Of a stretch of DNA of 64,000 nt, positions 20,350 through 29,641 are shown one piece after another. The DNA is from Sulfurospirillum sp. UCH001. Lineage in GTDB: Bacteria > Campylobacterota > Campylobacteria > Campylobacterales > Sulfurospirillaceae. A program made the translations under genes and the position numbers. Below the pieces are notes generated by a model. It did not search any database and had not been told where the DNA came from. It saw only the letters and a program-made list of their open reading frames with translations. The DNA is taken from contig NZ_AP014723.1 of assembly GCF_001548035.1 (NCBI RefSeq), positions 2,170,001 through 2,234,000 on the forward strand, read 5' to 3'. Within the stretch, counting starts at the first letter, position 1, and each line of letters opens with the position of its first letter.

Positions 20350-21429
20350 TCAATTATACACACGTTTGATGTGTTCCATGTTAGCGCCAAGGTTCAGTAA
20401 AAGAAGATCTGCTATCACCAAAGCAGCCATAGACTCAGCAACCACACTGCCACGTACGGCAATGCACGGGTCATGTCTTCCTTTGAGATTGCAGGTTAGT
20501 TCGTTACCCTCTTTGTCAATCGTCTCTTGCGAAATAAAAATAGAAGGGGTAGGTTTAAAATAAACTTTACAGCTAATGGTATCTCCATTGCTCATGCCAC
20601 CTAAAATGCCACCGCTATGGTTGGTTACAAATCCTTTTTTTGTGATTGCGTCATTATTTTTTGAACCTGTCAGTGAAGAGGCACCAAAGCCTTCACCGAT
20701 TTCAACTCCTTTAACGCCATTGATGCCCATCATCGCTTCGGCTAAAAGAGCATCAAGTTTATAGTAAATCGGCTCACCCAGACCTATAGGAGCGCCAATG
20801 ATTTGTACAAGCGCTACACCACCTACGGAGTCATGTGCGTTCTTAGCGGTTAAAATAGCCTCTTTTTGGGCTTCTTCTACACTAGCATCTAACGCATAAA
20901 TCTCACTCTCACTCACACGTGAAAAATCATAGCTTTTTGCTTCGATGCCACCAATCGCGCAAATACCACTTTGAACTTTTATGGATAAAGAAGCAAGAAG
21001 TAACTTAGCAATCGCACCAGCTGCTACGCGTGCTGCGGTCTCTCTAGCACTCGAGCGCCCACCACCACGATAATCTCTGATGCCATATTTGTGAAAATAG
21101 GTAAAATCTGCGTGACCTGGACGGAAAAGGTCTTTGACACTGTCATAGTCACCGCTTTTTTGATTTTCATTAAAAATCACCATAGCAATCGGTGTGCCTG
21201 TACTTTTACCCTCAAAAACACCGCTTAAGATTTCAATTTTATCGCCCTCTTTTCGGGCTGTTGCGTATTTGTTCTGACCTGGTTTTCTTCTATCTAGCTC
21301 GCTTTGAATAAAACTCTCATCGATCTCTAAACCTGCAGGTACACCATCGACGATACAGCCTAGCGCTCTGCCGTGTGATTCTCCAAATGTCGTAAAACTA
21401 AAATGTCTTCCAAATGTATTGCTGCTCAT
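20350..21429 (-). CDS. aroC: Chorismate synthase
   Basis: It converts 5-enolpyruvylshikimate-3-phosphate to chorismate with reduced FMN, the last step of the shikimate pathway. The 359-residue product contains the three family signatures: [18 protein letters not shown] near the start, [20 protein letters not shown] (about 125-145) and [17 protein letters not shown] near the end. It overlaps rnc by 4 bp. Confidence 0.97.
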   Translation of the reverse strand: MSSNTFGRHFSFTTFGESHGRALGCIVDGVPAGLEIDESFIQSELDRRKPGQNKYATARKEGDKIEILSGVFEGKSTGTPIAMVIFNENQKSGDYDSVKDLFRPGHADFTYFHKYGIRDYRGGGRSSARETAARVAAGAIAKLLLASLSIKVQSGICAIGGIEAKSYDFSRVSESEIYALDASVEEAQKEAILTAKNAHDSVGGVALVQIIGAPIGLGEPIYYKLDALLAEAMMGINGVKGVEIGEGFGASSLTGSKNNDAITKKGFVTNHSGGILGGMSNGDTISCKVYFKPTPSIFISQETIDKEGNELTCNLKGRHDPCIAVRGSVVAESMAALVIADLLLLNLGANMEHIKRVYN

Positions 21430-22109
21430 CTGATCTCTTTTTTTAAGATGTCAAGGGCAAGCATTGCCGCTTTTTGTTGCGCCTCTTTTTTGCTTTTTCC
21501 ACTCGCAAGTGCCAGATCACGTCCACGAACCGATACGGCTATTTCAAACTCTTTTTTATGGTCAGGTCCAAAAGAGCGCACTAAACGATATTCTGGTGTC
21601 ATACCAAAATGCGCTTGCGTCAACTCTTGCAACGTCGTTTTATGGTCTCTAAAAATGGCATCCATATCGATTTTAGGATACGCCTCTTCCAAAAGAGCAA
21701 TCGCTAAATTTTTAGCTTTTTCAAGTCCTGCTTCAAGGTAAAGTGCTCCAATAATCGCTTCAAAAGCATTGGAAAGTAAAGAGGGTTTTTCACGTCCATT
21801 GTTGTTTTCTTCGGCTAACGAGATGTAGATGTACTCACCTAAATGAAGCAAGCGCGCCAGTTTCTCAAAACTTTTTTCATTGACAAGTGAAGCACGAAGT
21901 TTAGAGAGTTCACCTTCGGCTACTTCAGTAAATTCGTGGTAAAGATACTCACCAACGATGAGATCAAGTACCGCGTCACCTAAAAACTCTAGGCGTTCGT
22001 TATTGTAAGGTTGTTTGGAACTTTTGTGCGTAAGTGCCTCGATTATCAGATTTTGATCTCTAAACTGATAACCCAAACGCTTCTGTAACGCTTCTAGTCT
22101 TTTTTGCAT
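21426..22109 (-). CDS. rnc: Ribonuclease III
   Basis: It cleaves double-stranded RNA, including rRNA precursors. The 227-residue product has the catalytic signature [19 protein letters not shown] (about 37-55), the second acidic site DVFEA-like segment [18 protein letters not shown], and a C-terminal dsRBD (about 153-225, ending [20 protein letters not shown]). It sits 5 bp after rnhA. Confidence 0.97.
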   Translation of the reverse strand: MQKRLEALQKRLGYQFRDQNLIIEALTHKSSKQPYNNERLEFLGDAVLDLIVGEYLYHEFTEVAEGELSKLRASLVNEKSFEKLARLLHLGEYIYISLAEENNNGREKPSLLSNAFEAIIGALYLEAGLEKAKNLAIALLEEAYPKIDMDAIFRDHKTTLQELTQAHFGMTPEYRLVRSFGPDHKKEFEIAVSVRGRDLALASGKSKKEAQQKAAMLALDILKKEIR

Positions 22110-22114
22110 GATTG

Positions 22115-22543
22115 CTACTCCGTAGATTTAATTTTTGTTGCTTCTTCTTTAGCGATTCTATCGCACATTTCGTTCTCCACATGGCCATCGTGTCCTCTTA
22201 CCCAAATGCCATGAACTTTATGACTTTTTGAGACTTCAAGGTAACGTTGCCATAGTTCTGGATTTTTCACTTTTGCAAAGTTTTTACGCCTCCACCCCTC
22301 TAACCATTCGTTAATCCCTTTAATGACATAACTCGAATCACTGATAAGTGTTACATCACACGGCTCTTTAAGCGCTGCGAGTCCTTCGATAACCGCTAAT
22401 AGTTCCATCTGGTTATTGGTAACATTTGCCATTCCACCACTGACGATTTTTTCTACTGTCCCAAAGCGTAAAATCGCGCAATAACCACCTGCTCCTGGAT
22501 TTCCAAGAGAGGAGCCATCACAGAAAAGAGATATTTTCTTCAT
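22115..22543 (-). CDS. rnhA: Ribonuclease HI
   Basis: It degrades RNA in RNA/DNA hybrids. The 142-residue product has all catalytic residues: Asp in [15 protein letters not shown], Glu in [14 protein letters not shown], Asp in [15 protein letters not shown], and Asp in [16 protein letters not shown] with the preceding His loop RGHDGH. It overlaps the upstream LapB-like gene by 26 bp. Together with rnhB the window carries both RNase H types. Confidence 0.97.
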   Translation of the reverse strand: MKKISLFCDGSSLGNPGAGGYCAILRFGTVEKIVSGGMANVTNNQMELLAVIEGLAALKEPCDVTLISDSSYVIKGINEWLEGWRRKNFAKVKNPELWQRYLEVSKSHKVHGIWVRGHDGHVENEMCDRIAKEEATKIKSTE

Positions 22544-23579
22544 CGTCAGCTTTAATGAGTGTTGTTTGAATCGTTACAGTATCGATGCTTTGACAGTGAG
22601 GGCATCTGTAAAAATGGATCGGAAAAACCTGTTTACACTCAAAACAGAGATACTCAAAACCAAGCCCTGCTTTGGTATAACCAATGTTATGAAGTTTTCC
22701 AAGAACATCCAGTGCGAATGGTGTTTCTTGTTCTGTTTCTTTATAAGGAATAAGTCCACGTGCCATAGCAACTTGCTGTACCAATGGATCTTTTGAGTCA
22801 ACAATGCTATAAACCATCGGATCGATATACCATAAAAGATCGATCATATTTTTAAACGGCAAGGTCTCAAAAAAAGAAGCTTCAATTTTAATGCCATTTT
22901 CTTGCATGTACTCAAACACTTTTCGTTTTAAAAAAGGTGCTATATGGCAGAGCTCTAAGAGTTTTTGAATTTTTTCACTCTCTTTTAGACGGCTCTCTTT
23001 AATGGTAGCGAGTGCTTGCAGATAGGTTCTTTGAAGAGTCACTTTTGCGCCTAGTTCTTCCAGTGAATCAAGAACCTCCTCAGCCTTAGCGTACTCTTGA
23101 AGTTGTTCGTAGGCTACGGTGAGATACTTTAAAGACTCTTCGTTGCGTGGATGTAGGCGTAGAGATTCTAAAAAAACTTCTGAGCTGCGTCTTAGAAAGC
23201 CTGCCTTAAAATACGTTTTTCCAAGCGTAGAAAGCAGATACTGCTTTTCATCTTTTCCTTTAACACGCTTCAGTGTCACCAGATAAATATTGATCGCTTT
23301 TTCATAATCACCGCTTTTTGCATATGCATGCGCAAGCAAAGCTAATGATTCAAGGGGAATAGAAGCATCTTCTAAAAGCTTTTTATACTCGTTTTCATCG
23401 GTGACAATCTCAAATTTTTTAACAAATTTATCGATACTTTGCTTCTCTTCTTTGCTTTTGAACACTCCCCACCAATAGTTGGAAAAAGAGATCACAAAGA
23501 CAATCGCAAACAAAATGATGACACCAAAAAGAGGATCGCGATACGCTATAAAAAAATTATCCAAAACATAAACCTTCAT
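22518..23579 (-). CDS. LapB/YciM-like membrane-anchored TPR protein with zinc ribbon
   Basis: A 353-residue protein with an N-terminal membrane anchor (residues about 15-38, PLFGVIILFAIVFVISF), TPR-type helices (about 70-200: LALLAHAYAKSGDYEKAINI, YLTVAYEQLQEYAKAEEVLD) and a C-terminal rubredoxin-like metal site (CFECK...CPHCQ). This order matches LapB, which in E. coli regulates LpxC and lipopolysaccharide synthesis. The same job here is inferred from architecture only. No clear Shine-Dalgarno precedes the ATG. The promoter overlaps that of divergent dnaG. Confidence 0.75.
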   Translation of the reverse strand: MKVYVLDNFFIAYRDPLFGVIILFAIVFVISFSNYWWGVFKSKEEKQSIDKFVKKFEIVTDENEYKKLLEDASIPLESLALLAHAYAKSGDYEKAINIYLVTLKRVKGKDEKQYLLSTLGKTYFKAGFLRRSSEVFLESLRLHPRNEESLKYLTVAYEQLQEYAKAEEVLDSLEELGAKVTLQRTYLQALATIKESRLKESEKIQKLLELCHIAPFLKRKVFEYMQENGIKIEASFFETLPFKNMIDLLWYIDPMVYSIVDSKDPLVQQVAMARGLIPYKETEQETPFALDVLGKLHNIGYTKAGLGFEYLCFECKQVFPIHFYRCPHCQSIDTVTIQTTLIKADDEENISFL

Positions 23580-23603
23580 TTGTGAAGTGTGAAACAGAAT
23601 TCT

Positions 23604-23632
23604 ATTATACCAAACTTGCTATAATTTAGTCA
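23604..23632. promoter_or_regulatory. Overlapping divergent promoters for dnaG and the LapB-like gene
   Basis: On the plus strand TATAAT (23620-23625) lies 6 nt before the dnaG ATG. On the minus strand TATAAT (23609-23604) has a 4/6 match to -35 (ATGACT) about 18 nt upstream, overlapping the dnaG start codon. The two polymerase sites cannot be filled at once, so the genes may compete. Confidence 0.5.
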
Positions 23633-25293
23633 TGATAGATAAAACATCCATAGAAAACCTCAAACAACGACTTGATATTGTTGATATTGTCGGCTCCTAT
23701 TTGGAGCTGAAAAAAAATGGTGCAAACTATAAATGCATATGCCCTTTTCACAACGATACAACACCTAGCCTTGTTGTTAGTCCATCAAAACAGATTTACC
23801 ATTGTTTTGCCTGTGGTGCAGGTGGAGACAGCATCAAATTCGTCATGGAATATGAAAAGCTAACTTACCCTGAAACCATTGAAAAATTGGCGAATATGGT
23901 TAACTTCTCACTCACCTATACAACTAATGAAGGTGTCAAAAAAGAAGATCGTAAACTGATGGAGACGCTCAATCTTTTTTATGTCAAACAGCTCGACAAA
24001 ACACCTTTTGCCAAAGAATATCTCGCTAAACGAGGCATTTCTGAGGCTTCAATTGAAAAGTTTGAAATAGGCTATGCACCAGCCTCATTTGCGACACTTG
24101 ATTTCTTAAGTAGTCGTGGTTATGCTATGAGTGAAAGCATCGAGTATGGTGTAGCAGGCATTGGGGAAAGCAATCAACCCTATGCGCGATTCATAGAACG
24201 GGTGACTTTTCCTATCTACACGCCGAGCAACAGACTTGTTGGCTTTGGAGGGCGCACCCTTTCTAATCATCCTGCAAAATATGTCAATTCGCCTCAAACT
24301 AAGCATTTTAATAAATCACAACTGCTCTATGGATACCACCTTGCAAAAGAGAGTATTCATAAACGAAAAAAAATCATCATTACCGAGGGTTACCTCGATG
24401 TCATCATGCTGCATCAAGCAGGATTTACCCATGCAGTGGCAACGCTTGGAACGGCGCTGACCAACGAGCATATACCTCTCATAACCAGAGGAGACCCTGA
24501 AGTGATTGTGGCTTATGATGGCGATGATGCGGGTATCAATGCAGCGCTTAAAGCCTCATTGCTTTTAAGCGGTCATGGTATAAAGGGAGGCGTTGTTCTT
24601 TTTGGCAACGGGATGGACCCTGCCGATATGGTACAAAATAACCTTATTGATGCACTCAATCATCTTTTTCGTACACCGCAGCCTTTCATTGAGTTTGCAT
24701 TAGAGCGTATGGTTAAAAAGTACAACCTCAAAGATCCTTTAGCCAAACAACAAGCGCTCAATGAGGCAATGAGTTATCTTAAAACTCTTCCACAGGCGAT
24801 TCAAGAAAGCTACACTGGTATGCTCTCTGAAAAACTGGGGTTGCATCACAATTTGGTGAAAATTCAAACGCACCAAAAACCTCAAAGACTCGATAAAAAA
24901 GAGCGTGTGTTTGAAGATATGTTGGAGCTTACCATCATCAAAACAATCCTCAGTGAGCCAAGTCTCATTGACACCGTTCTTGATACCATCGATAGCTCTA
25001 TGTTCAAAACACACCAAGAGGAGTTTTCACTTCTTTTGGAGAATCAATTTGAACATCCAAAACTCAGGCGCATTATGCTGTGGGAAGATATTAAGGTGTA
25101 CGATGAAAAGGCATTGATAGCGTCAATGGTGGCATTTTTATACCACTATTACAATGAAAAATTCCAAGAGATTAGAATGGCGAAAGAGCTGAGTTATGAT
25201 AAAAAACAGTTCTTGATCCGAAAAATTCAAGAAAAAATGATGAAATTAAAACAAGGTGAATTGGTTCCATATGAAAGCATTAGTACTCTATAG
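23632..25293 (+). CDS. dnaG: DNA primase
   Basis: It makes RNA primers for replication. The 553-residue product has the N-terminal CHC2 zinc finger (about 36-65: CICPFHNDTTPS, then YHCFACGAGGD). The RNA polymerase/TOPRIM domain (about 110-375) has ITEGYLDVIML and VAYDGDDAGINAALKA holding the acidic metal ligands. A C-terminal helicase-binding region of about 140 residues follows. Length is normal for the phylum. No Shine-Dalgarno is seen and the -10 box lies immediately upstream, suggesting a leaderless or very short leader mRNA. Confidence 0.97.
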   Translation: MIDKTSIENLKQRLDIVDIVGSYLELKKNGANYKCICPFHNDTTPSLVVSPSKQIYHCFACGAGGDSIKFVMEYEKLTYPETIEKLANMVNFSLTYTTNEGVKKEDRKLMETLNLFYVKQLDKTPFAKEYLAKRGISEASIEKFEIGYAPASFATLDFLSSRGYAMSESIEYGVAGIGESNQPYARFIERVTFPIYTPSNRLVGFGGRTLSNHPAKYVNSPQTKHFNKSQLLYGYHLAKESIHKRKKIIITEGYLDVIMLHQAGFTHAVATLGTALTNEHIPLITRGDPEVIVAYDGDDAGINAALKASLLLSGHGIKGGVVLFGNGMDPADMVQNNLIDALNHLFRTPQPFIEFALERMVKKYNLKDPLAKQQALNEAMSYLKTLPQAIQESYTGMLSEKLGLHHNLVKIQTHQKPQRLDKKERVFEDMLELTIIKTILSEPSLIDTVLDTIDSSMFKTHQEEFSLLLENQFEHPKLRRIMLWEDIKVYDEKALIASMVAFLYHYYNEKFQEIRMAKELSYDKKQFLIRKIQEKMMKLKQGELVPYESISTL

Positions 25294-26254
25294 TGGCGGG
25301 CTTGATAGCATGCTCGCTATGAAACTTTTAACAAATCAAGGCATCGAGGTGATTGCCTTGCATATTAACATTGGATTTGGTGTCAAAGAAGACCATTTTG
25401 AAACGCTTAAGCGACGCGCAGAAATTGCAGGTGCAACCCTAGAAGTCATCGATGTGCGTGACGAATACCTTCAAAAAGTGCTTTTTAGCCCAAAATACGG
25501 CTATGGTAAACAGTTCAATCCCTGCATTGATTGTCATGGGTTTATGTTCAGTGTTGCAAAATCGCTTCTACCACGCTATGGCGCTTCTTTTATCGCAACA
25601 GGAGAAGTCGTGGGACAGCGTCCTATGAGTCAAAATAAAGATGCGCTACGACTCGTAAAAAAGATAGCTGATGATATCGATGAAGATCTCATTCTTCGCC
25701 CTTTATGCGCTCTTGTGATGGACGAGACAAAACCTGAGCGTGAAGGATGGGTCGATCGAAGTAAACTTTTAGGTATTAATGGGCGTGGACGTCATGCACA
25801 ACTTGCTTTAGCCAAAGAGTTAGGCTGGGAAGATTATCCAAGCCCAGCAGGTGGATGTTTGCTCACAGACGTTCAATTTAGTGCACGTTTGCGCGATTTT
25901 GTGGCCCATGACGACTTTGCAAAAGAAGATATCGAAATACTGAAAAATGGCAGACATTTCAGACTGCCCGATGGTGCAAAACTTGTCATTGGGCGCAATG
26001 AAAAAGAAAATGAGATCCTAGAAGCGTTGAAAAATCCAAAATTTACTCTTCTGCACGTCAATGAAGCGATGAGTGCCCCTTCTTCTTTGCTCAGCCACAA
26101 TGCCTCAAGCGCAGATGAAGCCCTCGCCTGTCGTATTGTAATGACATTTACAAAAGCCCTTCCTACGCAAAATTATGCACTTTGCATTGGTGAGAAAATA
26201 GTACAAGCAACACCTTTTGAAAGTAAGGATGATGCTAAAAAATATCTTATATAG
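25271..26254 (+). CDS. PP-loop ATP-pyrophosphatase, ThiI/MnmA-like (putative tRNA thiolation family)
   Basis: The start is placed at MKALVLYSGGLDSMLAM, where the PP-loop motif (SGGLDS) falls at residues 8-13; a GTG five codons upstream is an alternative. The 327-residue product has a CIDC pair (about residues 86-89) as in sulfur-transferring enzymes, PMSQNKDALRLVKK, and SPAGGCLLTD, with a C-terminal substrate-binding-like part. The PP-loop family adenylates tRNA bases or small acids. Exact substrate unknown. It overlaps the dnaG end by 23 bp, as if co-transcribed. Confidence 0.7.
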   Translation: MKALVLYSGGLDSMLAMKLLTNQGIEVIALHINIGFGVKEDHFETLKRRAEIAGATLEVIDVRDEYLQKVLFSPKYGYGKQFNPCIDCHGFMFSVAKSLLPRYGASFIATGEVVGQRPMSQNKDALRLVKKIADDIDEDLILRPLCALVMDETKPEREGWVDRSKLLGINGRGRHAQLALAKELGWEDYPSPAGGCLLTDVQFSARLRDFVAHDDFAKEDIEILKNGRHFRLPDGAKLVIGRNEKENEILEALKNPKFTLLHVNEAMSAPSSLLSHNASSADEALACRIVMTFTKALPTQNYALCIGEKIVQATPFESKDDAKKYLI

Positions 26255-26315
26255 TTTTTTAAAGATTATTTTTGTACCATATTAACTTATAGAATTAAAA
26301 TATGAGGATTATGAG

Positions 26316-26696
26316 ATGGGCTTATCAAACAAAATGATTTTTTTAGTCGTAGATGATTCAAAAATATCACGTAAATGGCTTATTGAAATGATCCCAAAAA
26401 AAATCGTTGAGAATGCTGAAATTATCGAAGGTTGCAATGGTGAAGAAGCAATAGCTCTTTATGAAGCTCACCGACCTGATGTTGTCTTTTTAGATATTAC
26501 CATGCCGATTATCGATGGTTTTGAAGCATTAGAGCGCATTCGTGCAATTAATCCAGAAGCCCTTGTCGTAATGATCTCAGCAGATCGTCAAAAAAGTACA
26601 AAAGAGAAAGTTTTAAGCCTTGGTGCTTCAGCCATTATTTCCAAACCTATAGACGAAGAAGAATTTAGAACAACCCTTTTAAAGTTGGTATTTTAA
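26316..26696 (+). CDS. CheY-like single-domain response regulator
   Basis: A 126-residue receiver domain with the acidic pair in FLVVDDSKIS, the phospho-acceptor Asp in VVFLDITMPIIDG (about residue 57), Ser in MISADRQ and Lys in ISKPIDEEE. It has no output domain. Its stop is immediately followed by the CheC-type phosphatase gene, its likely dephosphorylating partner, and then a diguanylate cyclase. GAGG lies upstream of the ATG. Confidence 0.9.
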   Translation: MGLSNKMIFLVVDDSKISRKWLIEMIPKKIVENAEIIEGCNGEEAIALYEAHRPDVVFLDITMPIIDGFEALERIRAINPEALVVMISADRQKSTKEKVLSLGASAIISKPIDEEEFRTTLLKLVF

Positions 26697-27296
26697 ATGA
26701 CAAAACACTATTTTAATCCACAGCAGGAAGATGTTTTAAAAGAGCTGATTAATGTCTCATTTGGACTTTCAGCTTCTTTAATTGGTGATATGCTTGATAA
26801 TCATGCCAAACTTCATATTCCTGAGATTTCGAGTATAGATATTCATAATCTAGACGATAAAATTATCGAAGTTTTGGAAGAGGAATATGAATTTTATCTA
26901 ACCAAGCAACGATTCCTTGGCTCGTTCAATGGTGAAGTGCTTTTCGTTTTTAACAGTTATTCTGCACGAGCGTTTTGCAATCTTCTCCTGAAACAAAATG
27001 TAGAAGATGAAGGCGATATTAAATCTTCCATTATGGAGTTGACCAATATTATCACCTCTGCGTGTATCGGCAAATTCTGCGAGATTATCCATGGTGAAAC
27101 CATTTTTAAAGTTCCATCCATTGAAAAACGCGAAATTTCTGAAATGGACAAATACGATAAAATTGAAGGATATGACAATGTTATTGTCATTAAAACAGCG
27201 CTTGATATTGAAAAAGAGAATATTTTAGGGCATATGTTTATTCTTCTCAACAACGAGATGCTTGAGCATCTTAAAAGTACTATTGATAAGTTATAA
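26697..27296 (+). CDS. CheC-type chemotaxis protein phosphatase
   Basis: A 199-residue protein carrying both halves of the CheC active-site signature E-x2-N-x22-P. The first is ELINVSFGL... with Pro in LHIPE (Glu16/Asn19). The second is MELTNIITSAC... with Pro in FKVPS. Two complete sites indicate a CheC-like rather than single-site CheX phosphatase; both dephosphorylate CheY-P. It follows the CheY-like gene with no gap and precedes the GGDEF gene by 2 bp, so the three form one operon. Confidence 0.8.
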   Translation: MTKHYFNPQQEDVLKELINVSFGLSASLIGDMLDNHAKLHIPEISSIDIHNLDDKIIEVLEEEYEFYLTKQRFLGSFNGEVLFVFNSYSARAFCNLLLKQNVEDEGDIKSSIMELTNIITSACIGKFCEIIHGETIFKVPSIEKREISEMDKYDKIEGYDNVIVIKTALDIEKENILGHMFILLNNEMLEHLKSTIDKL

Positions 27297-27298
27297 CT

Positions 27299-28315
27299 AT
27301 GATAAATTGTGAAAAAATTATTGATTCGATTCATGTGGGTATCTTAACCATTGATGCAGAACTCAACATCTATTACGTCAACAAATGGTTTGCCGTACAT
27401 AGTGATATTGATGATGCTGATAGTTGTATTGGGAAAAACCTCTTAAGTTTGTTTGACCTCTCTTCTGAGCGACTGAAAGCTCTTAAGCGTCATATCAAAA
27501 CAGCATTAACGCTTGGTGGACCTTCATTCTTTACAGCAGATTCTAATCACTATCTTTTTCCGATGAAGAATTCCATCACCACAAAATCTATTTTTGAATT
27601 TATGCAACAAGATGTAACGATCATCCCTTACAATATTGAGCAAAAACAGGTAACGGTGCTTATTTATGACCAAACCAGTTTGATGGAAGAAAAAGCCAAA
27701 TGCAATAAAGAGAGCGAAGATCTTGCTCACGCGATTAAAGTGGCAAATGCAACGATTAAAAAGCTCGAAACTGCTAAAAATAAATTGGTTAAACAAAAAG
27801 ATATCATTTATAAACAAGCGCATTATGACCATCTAACATCACTTGCCAATAGAACACTGCTTACACAACGTATGCAACTTCTTATTGAAAATAATCACAC
27901 CAGTGGACGTAAATTTGGTGTACTCTTTTTGGATTTAGATAACTTTAAAGAGATCAATGACTCATTAGGGCATGATGTGGGCGATATGATTTTGATTCAT
28001 GTATCAAAAACGCTCCTGCTTGCTACACGCAAAAGTGATACTGTTGCACGTTTTGGAGGAGATGAGTTCATTATTTTAGTTGATGATATTGAAGATGAAA
28101 AAAGTCTCAAACACATTGCGACAAAATTAATTCATGCTATTTCACAACCTATTAGAGTCCGCCATCTTGATCTTACGGTTACCACCAGCATTGGTATTAG
28201 CCTCTTCCCAAATCATGGAACGGATTTTAATCAACTTATTAAAAACGCCGACCTCGCACTTTATGTCGCAAAATCAGAAGGTCGAAATACCTACAAAATT
28301 CACCATCAATCTTAA
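27299..28315 (+). CDS. PAS-like sensor diguanylate cyclase (GGDEF)
   Basis: A 338-residue protein. The N-terminal part (about 1-115) has a PAS-like pattern (IDSIHVGILTIDAELNIYYV). A coiled coil (about 130-170) follows. The C-terminal GGDEF domain (about 175-335) has FLDLDNFKEINDSLGHDVGD and an intact ARFGGDEF active site, so it should make cyclic di-GMP. An RxxD inhibitory site is plausible as RKSD, three residues before VARFGGDEF. No transmembrane segment is seen, so sensing is cytoplasmic. It is last in the CheY-CheC-GGDEF operon. Confidence 0.9.
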   Translation: MINCEKIIDSIHVGILTIDAELNIYYVNKWFAVHSDIDDADSCIGKNLLSLFDLSSERLKALKRHIKTALTLGGPSFFTADSNHYLFPMKNSITTKSIFEFMQQDVTIIPYNIEQKQVTVLIYDQTSLMEEKAKCNKESEDLAHAIKVANATIKKLETAKNKLVKQKDIIYKQAHYDHLTSLANRTLLTQRMQLLIENNHTSGRKFGVLFLDLDNFKEINDSLGHDVGDMILIHVSKTLLLATRKSDTVARFGGDEFIILVDDIEDEKSLKHIATKLIHAISQPIRVRHLDLTVTTSIGISLFPNHGTDFNQLIKNADLALYVAKSEGRNTYKIHHQS

Positions 28316-28346
28316 AAAAAATGCCACTTCTAAAAAGAGGTGGCAT
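28314..28346. terminator. Bidirectional terminator between GGDEF gene and chemotaxis operon
   Basis: ATGCCACTTC / GAGGTGGCAT (28321-28346) forms a stem with a TAAAAA loop. A run of seven A residues on its left becomes a U-tract on the minus strand, so it is a good terminator for the large minus-strand operon. On the plus strand CTCTTTT follows, weaker. Confidence 0.8.
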
Positions 28347-28354
28347 ACTCTCTT

Positions 28355-29641
28355 TTAGAAAAACTCTATATCGTCATCATGATTGACATCGACACTTTTC
28401 TCTTCAAATATCGCTTCAATTTGGATACATGAACTTAAAAGTGAAGAATCAAGGTAGTGAATATCTCTTGCTACTTGTGTGATGAAAACATTTTCTCTCC
28501 ACGATGCTAAATCGTGCAAAAGATTTAAAAGCATGGCTGAGAGTCGTTTTGATTTTTCAGGATCAAATTGTTCTTCCGTCAGCGTTCCCAAAAAGTTGAT
28601 AAGCGTTTGAACGGCAAAACCCAAATGCTCAAAATCCATCAGCTCTTCAAGTATATCTGCATACTCTTGGAAATTCTCATAAATAATCGTTAGATTATGT
28701 TTTGTCGGCTCTTTTTCAAATACTAAGATAGCTTTATCTGTCTCATCATTAATCATCTCTAAACCATCAATTTTTGGGATAAAGGAGATTGCTGTACTGT
28801 TTATATATTCAACAGCACTTAAGATATTATCGTGTGTTTTTGAGAGGATTTTTTTTGCTTCATCACTGACTTCAACAACCCCATTATTATGCTTAATCTC
28901 TTTGTCTAATTGAAAGGTCAGCATATCGTTTGAGAGAATATACTTGGCATTTGCAAAATGCTTGAGTAAGATATTTTTAATAATATTGCTACGAAGAGGT
29001 TTCACTTGTAAAAGCATCATATACATTTTTTCTTCATTCTCTTCAACCACAATACTGCACTCATAATCGTGTTTCAAGAGCCATAAGCTAAATCCATAAA
29101 TAAGACGCACACAATCACTCAGATTGATAATATTTTTTTCACCATTGAGCCAATAATCCCAATATTGCGCTAACGCCTCTTCATCATCAATACGAAACGT
29201 TATGTTTCGGTGAAACACATGAGCATTAAAAGGATTGAGAGCTTTTGGAAATTTATGAATTTGTTTATTGCGTAATTCAATAATGCGTAGATACTGTTTG
29301 ATACGTTGTAAAAAATGGTCGGCGTTTAATGGTTTTGTGAGATAATCTTCCGCGCCCAAAGAGAGCATTTTGTGTTTAGACACCTCATCATCTAAAGCGC
29401 TCAGAGCTATAATCATGCACTTTTTATTGACTTGTTTGATGTATTTTGTCGCTTCAAAACCATCAAGGTTTGGCATCATAATATCCATAAAAATCAAATC
29501 AAAATCATTTTTGACACACATCTCAACTGCAACTTGCCCATCTTCTGCTTCATAAACTTCGATATCTTCTACCTCTTCAAGCAAAAGGTTGAGCGTGAGC
29601 CTGTTGTTATCATTATCATCAACAATCAATACTTTATACAT
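28355..29641 (-). CDS. Response regulator with uncharacterised C-terminal output region
   Basis: A 428-residue protein. Residues 1-125 are a complete receiver (VLIVDDNDNN, Asp in LIFMDIMMPNLDG, Lys in LTKPLNADHF). The remaining 300 residues show no DNA-binding, GGDEF or HD signature that I recognise. They are mostly helical with acidic patches. The C-terminus ends HDDDIEFF, similar to the EF-ending tails of the chemoreceptor and of another kinase in this operon. It is the last gene of the che operon and overlaps the PAS kinase by 8 bp, its likely partner. Confidence 0.8.
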   Translation of the reverse strand: MYKVLIVDDNDNNRLTLNLLLEEVEDIEVYEAEDGQVAVEMCVKNDFDLIFMDIMMPNLDGFEATKYIKQVNKKCMIIALSALDDEVSKHKMLSLGAEDYLTKPLNADHFLQRIKQYLRIIELRNKQIHKFPKALNPFNAHVFHRNITFRIDDEEALAQYWDYWLNGEKNIINLSDCVRLIYGFSLWLLKHDYECSIVVEENEEKMYMMLLQVKPLRSNIIKNILLKHFANAKYILSNDMLTFQLDKEIKHNNGVVEVSDEAKKILSKTHDNILSAVEYINSTAISFIPKIDGLEMINDETDKAILVFEKEPTKHNLTIIYENFQEYADILEELMDFEHLGFAVQTLINFLGTLTEEQFDPEKSKRLSAMLLNLLHDLASWRENVFITQVARDIHYLDSSLLSSCIQIEAIFEEKSVDVNHDDDIEFF

